This document shows positions 8,712-16,872 of a DNA stretch of 64,000 nt, one piece after another. The notes below the pieces were generated by a model. The model saw nothing but the letters and a program-made list of their open reading frames with translations. It was not told the origin of the DNA and ran no database searches. Position 1 is the stretch's first letter; each line of letters begins with the position of its first letter. Source of the DNA: CAYRGS01 sp964423875 (GTDB taxonomy: Bacteria; UBA8248; JACPRG01; G963555815); assembly GCA_964423875.1 (NCBI GenBank), contig CAYRGS010000004.1:1-64000 (forward strand), read 5' to 3'. The translations under genes and the position numbers were made by a program.

Positions 8712-9488
8712 ATGCCCGGCGAGTTCAAGAACATCCTCTATGAGGAAGGGGCGGGGCGGGTCACCGTCACGATCAACCGTCCTCCCTTGAACCTGATCGA
8801 CATGGAAACCTTTGAGGAATTGCAGCGTGCTTTTCGGCGGGCCCGAAAGATCGAGGGTCTCAAGGCGCTGGTGCTGACCGGGAGCGGTGAGCAGGCCTTC
8901 TCCGCGGGCATCACGATCGAGAGTTTCACGCCGGAACGGATACAAGGGTTTCTGGATATTGCGCGCGGCACGATGGGGATCCTGGAAGAGTTCGATGTAG
9001 TGACCATCGCGGCCATCAAGGGGCTGGCCTTGGGGGGCGGCTGTGAGCTTGCGAGCTGCTGCGACTTGATCCTGGCGGCGGACACCGCCCAGTTCGGATT
9101 CCCCGAGGTCAAGGCCGGCCTGTTCCCGCCCGTCGGGGTGGTCGTGCTTCCCCGGCTGGTGGGTTTGCGAAAGGCCCTCGAGCTCGTGTTGACGGGGGAC
9201 ATCATCGGTTCCCATGAGGCGCAGAAGCTGGGCCTCGTGAATTCGGTTCACCCCCTGGAAGAGTTCGATCGCGCGGTCACGCGATTTGTGGGACGGATCA
9301 ACCGGGCCAGCGTCGCCGTCCTACGGATCGCGCGCAGGGCACTCTATGCCTCGGTGGATGCCGATTTAAGGACCGCTCTTGACCGCAGCGGGTCTCTCTA
9401 CCTTAACGACCTGATGAACACCGAAGACGCCCACGAGGGACTCGCCGCCTTTCGGGAGCACCGCCGGCCTCGATGGAAGAACCGGTGA
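8712..9488 (+). CDS. Enoyl-CoA hydratase/isomerase family protein, dienoyl-CoA hydratase-like
   Basis: 258-residue crotonase-fold protein. The ATG at 8712 (MPGEFKNILYEEG) with GTGGGAG upstream is preferred over the longer open frame from 8583, whose extra 43 residues look non-coding. The oxyanion-hole motifs FSAGITIESF and ALGGGCELASCCD are present. Two acidic residues corresponding to the catalytic glutamates of enoyl-CoA hydratase are kept: Glu112 in GGCELA and Glu132 in FGFPEVKAG. The segment LFPPVGVVVLPRLVG replaces the usual GAGGTQRL; from memory this resembles cyclohexa-1,5-dienecarbonyl-CoA hydratases of benzoyl-CoA degradation. No other benzoyl-CoA gene is visible, so the specific substrate is tentative. 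Confidence 0.88.
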   Translation: MPGEFKNILYEEGAGRVTVTINRPPLNLIDMETFEELQRAFRRARKIEGLKALVLTGSGEQAFSAGITIESFTPERIQGFLDIARGTMGILEEFDVVTIAAIKGLALGGGCELASCCDLILAADTAQFGFPEVKAGLFPPVGVVVLPRLVGLRKALELVLTGDIIGSHEAQKLGLVNSVHPLEEFDRAVTRFVGRINRASVAVLRIARRALYASVDADLRTALDRSGSLYLNDLMNTEDAHEGLAAFREHRRPRWKNR

Positions 9489-9648
9489 GGGGTCAGCCGC
9501 CGGGGGGTGACGCGCCCCGCCCCGCCGCGGCCGGCCCTGAATCTCTCGTTTTCCCTGCCTTTTAATCATGCCGTCGCACGGTCCGATGAGCCGCGCGATA
9601 GGATGGCGCGCCTGCCGGCTCGGTGCGGATTCAGTCCCGGGGAGTGGA

Positions 9649-10650
9649 ATGAGGCCGATGGACGCATTGGTGGACCGGATTCGACAAGGAGACATCGGGG
9701 GGGCGGCGCGCCTGATTTCGATGGTCGAGGATCGCCGCCCCGAAGGCCGTGAAGCCATGAAGGCCATCTTCAAGATGGCCGGCCGGGCGAGCGTTATCGG
9801 GATCACGGGCCCGACGGGGGCGGGAAAAAGCACATTGACCGATAGGCTTGTCCGACTGTATCGGGCGGACGGAAAGACCGTCGGGATCCTGGCCATCGAC
9901 CCGAGCAGCCCGTTCAGCGGGGGCGCCTTGCTGGGCGATCGGGTCCGGATGAACCGTCACGGGATGGACGAGGGCGTTTTCATCCGGTCCATGGCCTCTC
10001 GCGGAACCCTCGGCGGCCTGGCCCGCGCGACGGATGACGCGGTTCATATCATGGACGCCGTGGGACGAGACGTGATCCTGGTCGAGACCCTTGGCGTGGG
10101 GCAGGACGAGGTCGCCGTCGCGGCGCTGGCCGAGTTCACCGTGGTGATTCTTCAACCATCGACCGGCGATGAAATCCAGATGATGAAGGCCGGAATGCTC
10201 GAGATCGGAGACCTGTTTGTGGTAAACAAGGCGGACCTTCCGGGGGCGGGGGAGACCGCGCGGGAGGTGCGCGAGATGCTTCATCGAGCGGCGCCCCCCG
10301 CGCCAGACCCAGCCGCCGAGGACGGAGATCGGGAAGTTTTTTTGACGATCGCGAAAACGGATCAAGGGGTGCGGCCGCTTTACGACGGGTTGCAAGCGCT
10401 GCGGAAATCTTTGGAGTCCAGGCCTGAGGTGTCGGCCTACCGGCGGCGGGTCAGGCTCCGAGCGAACCTCCGGGCGGTGTTTCTGGAAGAGATTGGAAAC
10501 CGGGTGTGGCGCCGAATCGAGCGGGACGGCCGCCTGTCAGGATGGATCGGCGAATTGGTCAACCGGTCGACGGATCCCTACTCGCTCGCGGAAGAGCTCT
10601 TGGAGCCGCTGAGCGCCCACCTTGCTGCCGAAGAGAAAGTTTCGGGTTGA
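9649..10650 (+). CDS. meaB: MeaB/ArgK-type G3E GTPase (methylmalonyl-CoA mutase chaperone family)
   Basis: 333-residue GTPase that in characterised relatives guards and reloads the adenosylcobalamin cofactor of methylmalonyl-CoA mutase. Walker A is GPTGAGKS (residues 54-61); next comes LAIDPSSPFSGGALLGDRVR, the family signature, then RGTLGGLA, VETLGVGQDE (switch/Walker B) and the guanine motif VVNKADLPG. The frame is open from 9568, but ATG 9649 has GGGGAG four bases upstream; ATG 9658 is an alternative. No mutase gene lies in the window, so the partner (methylmalonyl-CoA, isobutyryl-CoA or ethylmalonyl-CoA mutase) is unknown. Confidence 0.9.
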   Translation: MRPMDALVDRIRQGDIGGAARLISMVEDRRPEGREAMKAIFKMAGRASVIGITGPTGAGKSTLTDRLVRLYRADGKTVGILAIDPSSPFSGGALLGDRVRMNRHGMDEGVFIRSMASRGTLGGLARATDDAVHIMDAVGRDVILVETLGVGQDEVAVAALAEFTVVILQPSTGDEIQMMKAGMLEIGDLFVVNKADLPGAGETAREVREMLHRAAPPAPDPAAEDGDREVFLTIAKTDQGVRPLYDGLQALRKSLESRPEVSAYRRRVRLRANLRAVFLEEIGNRVWRRIERDGRLSGWIGELVNRSTDPYSLAEELLEPLSAHLAAEEKVSG

Positions 10651-10654
10651 ATGG

Positions 10655-11593
10655 ATGATGGCGGCATTCACGCTTGGCTTGCGCCCCTTGTTTCTTCGCC
10701 GGTGTTCGGTCCTGGCAAATCTCCTGTTCGTCGCGGCGGTTTTCGCCCAATGGGTTCCGTCCTCCCAAAGCGCAGAAATTATGGGGGGGGGGGGATCGGT
10801 CAAGAAGTTCGGGCCGGATCCCGTCCCCCTGGTCTACGTTCCGGCCGGCCCTTTCCTTGTTCGCGTCGGGTGGAATCAGCCGCTCAACGAGAAGCTGAAT
10901 GGGGTGGAATGGGAGAAAAGGACAGAGGACGGGAAGGCCGTTTACGATATTCGTCTGACCACCGGGTCCTATTTCATCGATCGCCATGAGGTCTCCAACC
11001 TTCGATATGAAGCCTTCATGAAGAAGACCGGCCACAGGATTCCGGGATTCTGGAACGATTCCAGATTCAATGGGCCGCGCCTGCCCGTGGTGGGCGTCTC
11101 CTTTGAGGATTCCCGGGTCTATTGCAAGTGGGCCGGCAAGCGGCTTCCGACGGAGGCCGAGTGGGAAAAAGCTGCGAGGGGAACGAACGGCCGGATGTTC
11201 CCGTGGGGGAGCGCGGCCGATGAATATCCGAACCCTTTGGACCGGGCGAACTTCAATCCCATCCTGCGAGCCGGGGTGGACTACTACACCACGGATTTCT
11301 CGGCCGACGGTTACCATTTTCCCGCGCCGGTGGATGCCTTTCCGCGCGGCGCCAGCCCCTATGGGGCGTTTCAGATGGCCGGCAACGCCGCCGAGTGGGT
11401 TTCGCGCCCCTACAGGCTGGGCGGCGCCGGAGAAAAGCATACCTTCCCGTCGGCGCCCGGGGCCTGGGGCATTCAGAAAGGCGGGAGTTGGCTCCACCTC
11501 ATTTACAAGCTTCGCGCGGCGGAGCGCAGGTGGAGCGATAAGCGCTTCGCCCGCGACTTCTCGGTCGGGTTCCGGTGCGCGAGGGATTCTTGA
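10655..11593 (+). CDS. Exported SUMF1/FGE-fold protein lacking the FGE cysteines
   Basis: 312-residue protein with an N-terminal hydrophobic export signal (VLANLLFVAAVFAQW) and a formylglycine-generating-enzyme-type (SUMF1) domain. Recognisable pieces are PAGPFLV, FIDRHEVSNLRYEAFMK, PVVGVSFEDSRVYCKWAGK, RLPTEAEWEKAARG, MAGNAAEWVSRP and the closing GFRCARDS. Where true FGE has its two catalytic cysteines after GGSF, this protein reads GGSWLHLIYKLRAAERRW without cysteine, so sulfatase-activating chemistry is unlikely. The start is uncertain: ATG 10655 or 10658 directly follows the meaB stop, and TTG 10622 is also in frame. Its stop overlaps the next ATG by one base. A 12-G run lies just after the signal region. 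Confidence 0.83.
   Translation: MMAAFTLGLRPLFLRRCSVLANLLFVAAVFAQWVPSSQSAEIMGGGGSVKKFGPDPVPLVYVPAGPFLVRVGWNQPLNEKLNGVEWEKRTEDGKAVYDIRLTTGSYFIDRHEVSNLRYEAFMKKTGHRIPGFWNDSRFNGPRLPVVGVSFEDSRVYCKWAGKRLPTEAEWEKAARGTNGRMFPWGSAADEYPNPLDRANFNPILRAGVDYYTTDFSADGYHFPAPVDAFPRGASPYGAFQMAGNAAEWVSRPYRLGGAGEKHTFPSAPGAWGIQKGGSWLHLIYKLRAAERRWSDKRFARDFSVGFRCARDS
10783..10794 (+). repeat. 12-G homopolymer inside the SUMF1-fold gene
   Basis: Twelve consecutive G residues immediately after an in-frame ATG, encoding the Gly run in EIMGGGGSVKK just downstream of the signal peptide. A gain or loss of one base would truncate the protein after the signal region, as in contingency loci. It could also be an assembly error in run length, although the current length keeps the frame open. 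Confidence 0.8.
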
Positions 11594-14157
11594 TGACCAC
11601 TGGTCGGGGGGAGCTGAAGTCGTCTCGCCGTCATACCGTCGTCATCTGCATGGTCCTTGCGGTTCTGACGCTTGTTTTTTTCCGGGATACGCTCCTCGGA
11701 AACCGCGTCTGGTCCGACGGCCCTTCCATCTTTTCCGCTTATCCCTGGAAAACCCATAGTCCGTACCGGGATGTGGAGCAAAGGATTGAGCTCGACAACG
11801 CCCGTTACTATCTCCCGCACCAGCGCTTTATGGCGCGGGCCATGTTCGAGCGGGGAACGTTCCCCCTGTGGAACCCGTACATCCTGGCCGGAACGCCCTT
11901 CTTCGCCAGCGCCAACAAGCACACCCTCGCCCTCACCAACCTGATTTACGCCTTCCTGGATTTTCCCTCCGCTGTTAACTGGGCGGTCGCCGTCCAGGTT
12001 TTTCTCTCCGGGTTGTTCATGTTCATCTATCTGCGGGCCGTCCTGGGCCGGGAGGAGTATTTTCCCGCTCTGGCGGGCGCGCTCTTGTTCATGTTCTCAG
12101 GAGACTTGATCGAGCGGACCTTCGTCCTCAGCATTGAAGAGTTGATGTGGATCCCTCTTTCGTTGTGGGCGCTTCACCGCGCCGCCGCGCCACCGTTCCG
12201 GCTCTGGCCTTTCGCGGGAGCGGGATTGTTCCTGTCCCTCATTTACCTGGGCGGGCACGAGTTCAACACCCCCGTTTTGTATGGACTGTTCGCCGTCGTC
12301 TGGGCGGGGACCCTCCTGCACGGCGGGAGGAGGGGGGGGTGGGATCGGAAGTTCCGGACCGCGTTCATCGCCGGGTCCGTAGTGTCGGTGTTGGTGTGCG
12401 TCGGTCTGTCGGGGATCAAGCTCTTGCCTTCGGTGGAGAACTATCTCCTTTCCTCGCGGCTCCTTGCGGGTTACCCCATCGACGTGGAATCGGGGGACGC
12501 CTCCGCGCCCGCCCTGCTTAAGCAGTTGGGATACGTCGGGCTGAACCTGGCCTTTCCCATCCGCCCGCCGCTGATCCTCCAGGCCTTCGGGGGAAACCTG
12601 TTTTACTTCGGGTTCCTGGCGTTGATCTGCCTGGTGGTGGCGAGAGGACGCCCGCGGGGCTGGCCGGGTGGCTTGTTCCTGGTGCTGGGGCTGATCGGGT
12701 TGGGCGTAAGCGTCGGGGGAAGGTTTTCGATGTCGCTTTTCACCGAGGCCTTCGGCGAGCTCCGGTGGGTCTCCATCCTGCGGCCCTACGCGCAGCACCA
12801 CAACCAGGCGCTATTGACGACGACTTCCTTTCCCGTGGCCGCGGCGGTTGGCCTGGGCGTCTTGGTTGGCCGCGCCGAGGACCCAGCCTGGGGGCGGAGG
12901 TTGGCGGGGGGGCTGGCATGTGTTTGCGTCGTCCTGATCCTTGCCGGCGGGCTCGGGCCGCGCGTCGGTGGGGCGAGCCTGGCGCCGTTTTTCCGGAATT
13001 TCTCGGTTTGGATGGCGGCGGGGGTCGCGGGCGCCACCGCGCTTCTGTTTTTTGCGCGCCATCGCGGTTTTCTCTCCAAAGAATTTCTGTGGATTGGGCT
13101 CCTCGCGCTCATGGCCGTGGACCTGATGGTGATGGTTCGACTTCCGTTTCGCCTTCCAGAGCGCGGCCGGTTTTTCCCGCGGACGGAATCCGTCGATTTT
13201 CTCCGGCGCATGCCGGGCCGCCACCGGGTGGTGGCCTTCCAGGATCATGAGGGCCCCTGGGCGTGGTTCTCTTCCGTGTTTCCGCCCAACACGGCCATGA
13301 TCGAAGACCTTGAGGACATGCGGGGTTGGTCGAACTTCATGCTGCGGCGTCACGCCCAGCTTTTCAGCGGGGTCGAGAACTCGAACCTGGCCAGCTTGGA
13401 TCGACTCTACCGGAACCGTATCGACCTCTACCGGAACAATGCCTGGTTCAGGTGGTTCGACGTGTTCAACGTCAAATACGTCCTGCTCTCCAATGATGAG
13501 GATGACCTGTTGCGACCCCCGAAATTTCGGCTGGTCCATAGCGGAGAGATCAGGATTTATGAGAATATGAACGTCCTCCCCCGGGCGTTTGTCGTTCACC
13601 GCTACGAGGTGGAAAAAGACCCCGCCCGGGCGATTCGGCGTCTTTCCGAGGCGTCCTTCGATTTTCGCGACCGCGTATTGCTGGATGCCCCCCTGCCGCC
13701 GAAGTTCGGCGTTCGCCTCTCTCCTCGAAAGGGAAAGGACGGGCGGGAGTCGGCGGATGGCGCGCCCGTCTCGCCTCCGGGACCGAGGGGTCGCCCTTTC
13801 CGTCCTAGGGCGGAAATCGTCGAGCACCGCCTGAACAACGTAACGATTCGGATCCATTCGGACCGGCCGGGCTTCCTCTTTTTGGCCGATAGCTACCATC
13901 CGGGATGGCGGGCGTCCATCAACGGGAAGGAAGTGCCCGTGACGCCGGCGAATTTTATCTTCCGGGGTGTGCCCGTCCCGGAGGGAGAGCACGTGGTCGT
14001 CTTCCGCTTTTGGCCGGAAAGTTTTGTGAGGGGAATGGCGGTGTCCGGCGGGACGGCGGTGTTCCTGTTGATTGCGGCCGCGGTCTCTGTTCGTCGAGGA
14101 AGAGCAAACCGGGCCGCCCTGAGCGGCGGCCCGTCCGAAAGCGGGGCCGGCCCTTGA
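11593..14157 (+). CDS. YfhO-family polytopic membrane protein (GT-C-like)
   Basis: 854-residue integral membrane protein. Many hydrophobic segments run from about residue 20 (VVICMVLAVLTLVFFRDTLL) through the first 520 residues, followed by a large soluble domain and a final span (GTAVFLLIAAAVSV). The family's typical C-terminal beta domain is visible (FLFLADSYHPGWRASINGKE, PEGEHVVVFRFWP). YfhO proteins of Firmicutes are implicated in adding sugars from a lipid carrier to envelope polymers, so a GT-C-type sugar transfer role is inferred. ATG 11593 overlaps the preceding stop by one base and has GAGGG upstream. The next gene, a GT2 glycosyltransferase, overlaps by four bases and could make the lipid-linked donor. 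Confidence 0.85.
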   Translation: MTTGRGELKSSRRHTVVICMVLAVLTLVFFRDTLLGNRVWSDGPSIFSAYPWKTHSPYRDVEQRIELDNARYYLPHQRFMARAMFERGTFPLWNPYILAGTPFFASANKHTLALTNLIYAFLDFPSAVNWAVAVQVFLSGLFMFIYLRAVLGREEYFPALAGALLFMFSGDLIERTFVLSIEELMWIPLSLWALHRAAAPPFRLWPFAGAGLFLSLIYLGGHEFNTPVLYGLFAVVWAGTLLHGGRRGGWDRKFRTAFIAGSVVSVLVCVGLSGIKLLPSVENYLLSSRLLAGYPIDVESGDASAPALLKQLGYVGLNLAFPIRPPLILQAFGGNLFYFGFLALICLVVARGRPRGWPGGLFLVLGLIGLGVSVGGRFSMSLFTEAFGELRWVSILRPYAQHHNQALLTTTSFPVAAAVGLGVLVGRAEDPAWGRRLAGGLACVCVVLILAGGLGPRVGGASLAPFFRNFSVWMAAGVAGATALLFFARHRGFLSKEFLWIGLLALMAVDLMVMVRLPFRLPERGRFFPRTESVDFLRRMPGRHRVVAFQDHEGPWAWFSSVFPPNTAMIEDLEDMRGWSNFMLRRHAQLFSGVENSNLASLDRLYRNRIDLYRNNAWFRWFDVFNVKYVLLSNDEDDLLRPPKFRLVHSGEIRIYENMNVLPRAFVVHRYEVEKDPARAIRRLSEASFDFRDRVLLDAPLPPKFGVRLSPRKGKDGRESADGAPVSPPGPRGRPFRPRAEIVEHRLNNVTIRIHSDRPGFLFLADSYHPGWRASINGKEVPVTPANFIFRGVPVPEGEHVVVFRFWPESFVRGMAVSGGTAVFLLIAAAVSVRRGRANRAALSGGPSESGAGP

Positions 14158-14876
14158 CGGAGACGGGCGCGGGCGGCGGCCCGGACATCTCCATCGTCAT
14201 CCCGATTTACAACGAGGCCCCGTTCCTTGTGGACGCCGTCCGGGCGATCATCGGGGAGATGGGCGAAAAGGTGGAGCGGCGGTTCGAGCTGATCCTCGCC
14301 GAGAACGGAAGCCGGGACTCGACCATCCCCATCGCGGAATCGCTGGAACGGGAATTTCCGGGCGTCATCCGCGTGCTGAGCCTTCCCCTGCCGGATTATG
14401 GCGGCGCGATGAGGGCCGGCTGTCAAACCGCGCGGGGCCAATTCATCGTAAACTTCGACCTGGACTACTGGAACGTGGATTTTGTCCGCGACGCCCTGGG
14501 GGGGATGGACGATCTGGATCTGATGATCGCCGCCAAGAACCTGCCCGCGTCAGAGGATCGCAGGAACATCCTGCGGCAATTCAACACCTGGGGATTCCGG
14601 CAGGTCCTCCACTTTCTTTTCGACTATCCGTATCACGACACCCATGGGATCAAGATTTGGCGGGCTTCGGTCGTGCGGGAGATCCTGCCCGAGGTTCGCT
14701 TCGACCGCGACCTGTTCGACACGGAAATGATTCTGCGCGGTGTCCGCGCCGGGTGGAGGGTCCGGGAGGTTCCGATTGTTGTGGAGGAAAAGCGCAGCCC
14801 CCGGCTCAGCATCCTGCCGAGGATCGCCAGAACCCTGAAGGACCTGATCACGCTTCGAAGGCTGATGAAACCGTGA
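14154..14876 (+). CDS. GT2-family glycosyltransferase (polyprenyl-phosphate sugar synthase-like)
   Basis: 240-residue family 2 glycosyltransferase with the nucleotide-binding opening PDISIVIPIYNEAPFLVDAV, a segment FELILAENGSRDSTIPIAES, and the acidic metal site NFDLDYWN in the DxD position. Length and order fit soluble dolichyl/undecaprenyl-phosphate sugar synthases. The TTG start at 14154 overlaps the YfhO stop (TTGA), which argues for coupled expression and for a joint role: this enzyme charging a polyprenyl carrier and YfhO using the product. The open frame continues upstream inside yfhO as a shadow only. Sugar specificity is unknown. Confidence 0.85.
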   Translation: MTETGAGGGPDISIVIPIYNEAPFLVDAVRAIIGEMGEKVERRFELILAENGSRDSTIPIAESLEREFPGVIRVLSLPLPDYGGAMRAGCQTARGQFIVNFDLDYWNVDFVRDALGGMDDLDLMIAAKNLPASEDRRNILRQFNTWGFRQVLHFLFDYPYHDTHGIKIWRASVVREILPEVRFDRDLFDTEMILRGVRAGWRVREVPIVVEEKRSPRLSILPRIARTLKDLITLRRLMKP

Positions 14877-14888
14877 GGTGCGGCCGGG

Positions 14889-16610
14889 TCAAGCAGCGGC
14901 CCGTGGAGAGGACCCGTGCCCGGCGGGAGTCTTTCGGGCAAGAAGGTTTCCCATGCACAGCAGATCCAGATCGGCCTTCAGGAAACACGCCACGGCGTCC
15001 TCGGGGGAGTTGACGATGGGCTCGCCCTTTACGTTGAACGAGGTGTTCAGGAGGATCGGCACACCCGTCTTCGCGCCGAAGGCTTGCAACAGCTCCCAGT
15101 AAATCGGGTTGGAATCCCGCGCGACTGTCTGGACGCGCCCCGTTCCATCCACGTGCGTAACGGCGGGGATGAGGTCCCGGGCGCCGTCGCGTACGCGGTA
15201 GACCTGGGTCATGAACGGGCAGGGGAGGGTCCCGTGGAAAAACTCGGAAAGCCTCTCCTCCTGGACCGAGGGCGCGAACGGCCGAAAGGCCTCCCGGAAT
15301 TTGACCTTGGCGTTGATGATGTCCTTCATCTCCGCCCGGCGGGGGTCCGCCAGGATGCTTCGCGCCCCGAGGGCCCGCTGGCCGAACTCTGTCCGTCCCT
15401 GGAACCACCCGATCACTTCGCCGCCGGCCAGTGCGCTCGCGGCGGCCGAGATGACGTCCGTGGAGACTTCGTATTCCAGGCCGCCCGCCACCAGAGCGGC
15501 CCGCATGCGCTCTTCTCCCCATTCGGGGCCGAGTCGGGCGTCCCGAAGCGGCGCGGCGCGGTCCATCCCCGATAGGGCATGACTGACGTAAAGCGCCGCG
15601 CCCAGGGAAACCCCGGCGTCCCCCGCGCAGGGGGGAATGAAAACACGGTCGGCGATGCCCTGGTCGATGATTTTTCCGACGGCGACTGAATTCAGGGCGA
15701 CGCCCCCGGCCAGACAAAGATTGGGGCTGCCGGATTCGCTCCGGGCGATCCGGGCGAGGTGAATCAGGACTTCCTCTGTCCGGGCCTGAAGGGAAGCGGC
15801 CAGGTCTTCGTGTCGTTTCTCGACGGGGCCGTCGGGCTTCCGGGGGGGGCCGAACGTCTGAACGAACCGCTTGGAGAAGAAGGTCTCCCGGCCGACGTGG
15901 TATCCGAAGTAGGCGGGATCGACCCTGAACCCCTTGTCTGTCAGGGTGATGATCTCCCGGAACAGGTCCAGGAGGGCCGGCTCGCCGTAGGGCGCGAGGC
16001 CCATGACTTTGTACTCGTCGCTGAAAATCTGGAATCCCAGAAACTGTGTAACGGCCGTATACACGGCGCCCAGGCTGTGCGGCCATCCCTGGGAGCAGCG
16101 GCGCTCCAAGCCCTGGCCCCGGCCTCTGCCCATCCAGACGGTCTCCCACTCGCCGACGCCGTCCACCGTGAGGACCGCCGCCTCTTCGAAGGGAGAGGGA
16201 TAAAAGGCGCTGGCGGCGTGGGCAAGGTGGTGATTGATCGCGTGGAAGCGGCCCCGGTATCCGGTTCGTTTGGTAAAATACCCCCGGGCGTTGTCGAGCT
16301 GGACGTGACGGCCCGAGGACTGGATGAATACCCGGATCGACGCGGGGAAATGGCGAAGGACGTGGAGGGCCTTTTCTTTTCTGTGGGCGCGGGGATTCCA
16401 CGCGAAGGCAACCGCCCCTAGGTCCTGGATATCGATGCCACCCCGCTCCAGGCAGAAGGCAAGAGCGGACACGGGAAACTCCCGGTCGAACTTCCGGCGG
16501 CTGAACCGCTCCTCCTCGGCCGCCGCGAGGATGTTCCCGTTGCGGACAAGCGAAACGGATGAATCATGGCGCCCGAAGCAGTAAAATCCCAGGATGTCGC
16601 CCTTGCTCAC
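14889..16610 (-). CDS. NodU/CmcH-family carbamoyltransferase
   Basis: 573-residue carbamoyltransferase, convergent with the glycosyltransferase gene (12 bp between stops). The N-terminal Kae1-like domain begins GDILGFYCFGRHDSSVSLV and carries NHHLAHAASAFYPSPFEEA with the metal-binding histidines, then LTVDGVGEWETVW. The C-terminal YrdC-like domain includes GWFQGRTEFGQRALGARSIL, FRPFAPSVQEE, VTHVDGTGRVQTV and LLNTSFNVKGEPIVNSPEDA, all family hallmarks. GTG 16610 is chosen because AAGGAGAAGGC stands directly upstream; the longer frame to 16673 has no such site. Relatives carbamoylate sugars or small-molecule hydroxyl groups. Next to glycan genes, an envelope or exopolysaccharide sugar is the likeliest acceptor (inference). 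Confidence 0.9.
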   Translation of the reverse strand: MSKGDILGFYCFGRHDSSVSLVRNGNILAAAEEERFSRRKFDREFPVSALAFCLERGGIDIQDLGAVAFAWNPRAHRKEKALHVLRHFPASIRVFIQSSGRHVQLDNARGYFTKRTGYRGRFHAINHHLAHAASAFYPSPFEEAAVLTVDGVGEWETVWMGRGRGQGLERRCSQGWPHSLGAVYTAVTQFLGFQIFSDEYKVMGLAPYGEPALLDLFREIITLTDKGFRVDPAYFGYHVGRETFFSKRFVQTFGPPRKPDGPVEKRHEDLAASLQARTEEVLIHLARIARSESGSPNLCLAGGVALNSVAVGKIIDQGIADRVFIPPCAGDAGVSLGAALYVSHALSGMDRAAPLRDARLGPEWGEERMRAALVAGGLEYEVSTDVISAAASALAGGEVIGWFQGRTEFGQRALGARSILADPRRAEMKDIINAKVKFREAFRPFAPSVQEERLSEFFHGTLPCPFMTQVYRVRDGARDLIPAVTHVDGTGRVQTVARDSNPIYWELLQAFGAKTGVPILLNTSFNVKGEPIVNSPEDAVACFLKADLDLLCMGNLLARKTPAGHGSSPRAAA

Positions 16611-16872
16611 GCCTTCTCCTTTTGTCGCGTCGGCGGGCCGTTGACTTCTCGCGGACCGCTCAATGTAGAACACACGGCCTGGACGATCAACGCCCGATGC
16701 CCGTAGCTTGGATTCATGACCTGGAACGATGAAGAATCAGCGGGACCGGACGGTTGTGATGGATTTGCGGAGGACGACGCTTCATGCGCTTCCCGAGCGC
16801 GGCCGGACCCGAACGAATCGCCGGCCGAAAAACCGGTCGGGGCTTGAAAACTGAAAGGAGCAATCTCGTAAT

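Noticed and set aside
12811..13992. 393-codon open frame on the minus strand inside the YfhO gene
   Set aside because: It lies opposite a clear membrane-protein gene, is rich in Arg/Pro/His as expected of a GC-rich antisense frame, and has no recognisable domain. Similar long antisense frames opposite carbamoyltransferase, ribBA, leuS, mutS, the kinase and pnp were rejected for the same reason.
16611..16872. Promoter TTGACT-17 bp-TGTAGA between carbamoyltransferase and ppdK
   Set aside because: Only three of six -10 matches and more than 200 bp from the ppdK start; not supportable.
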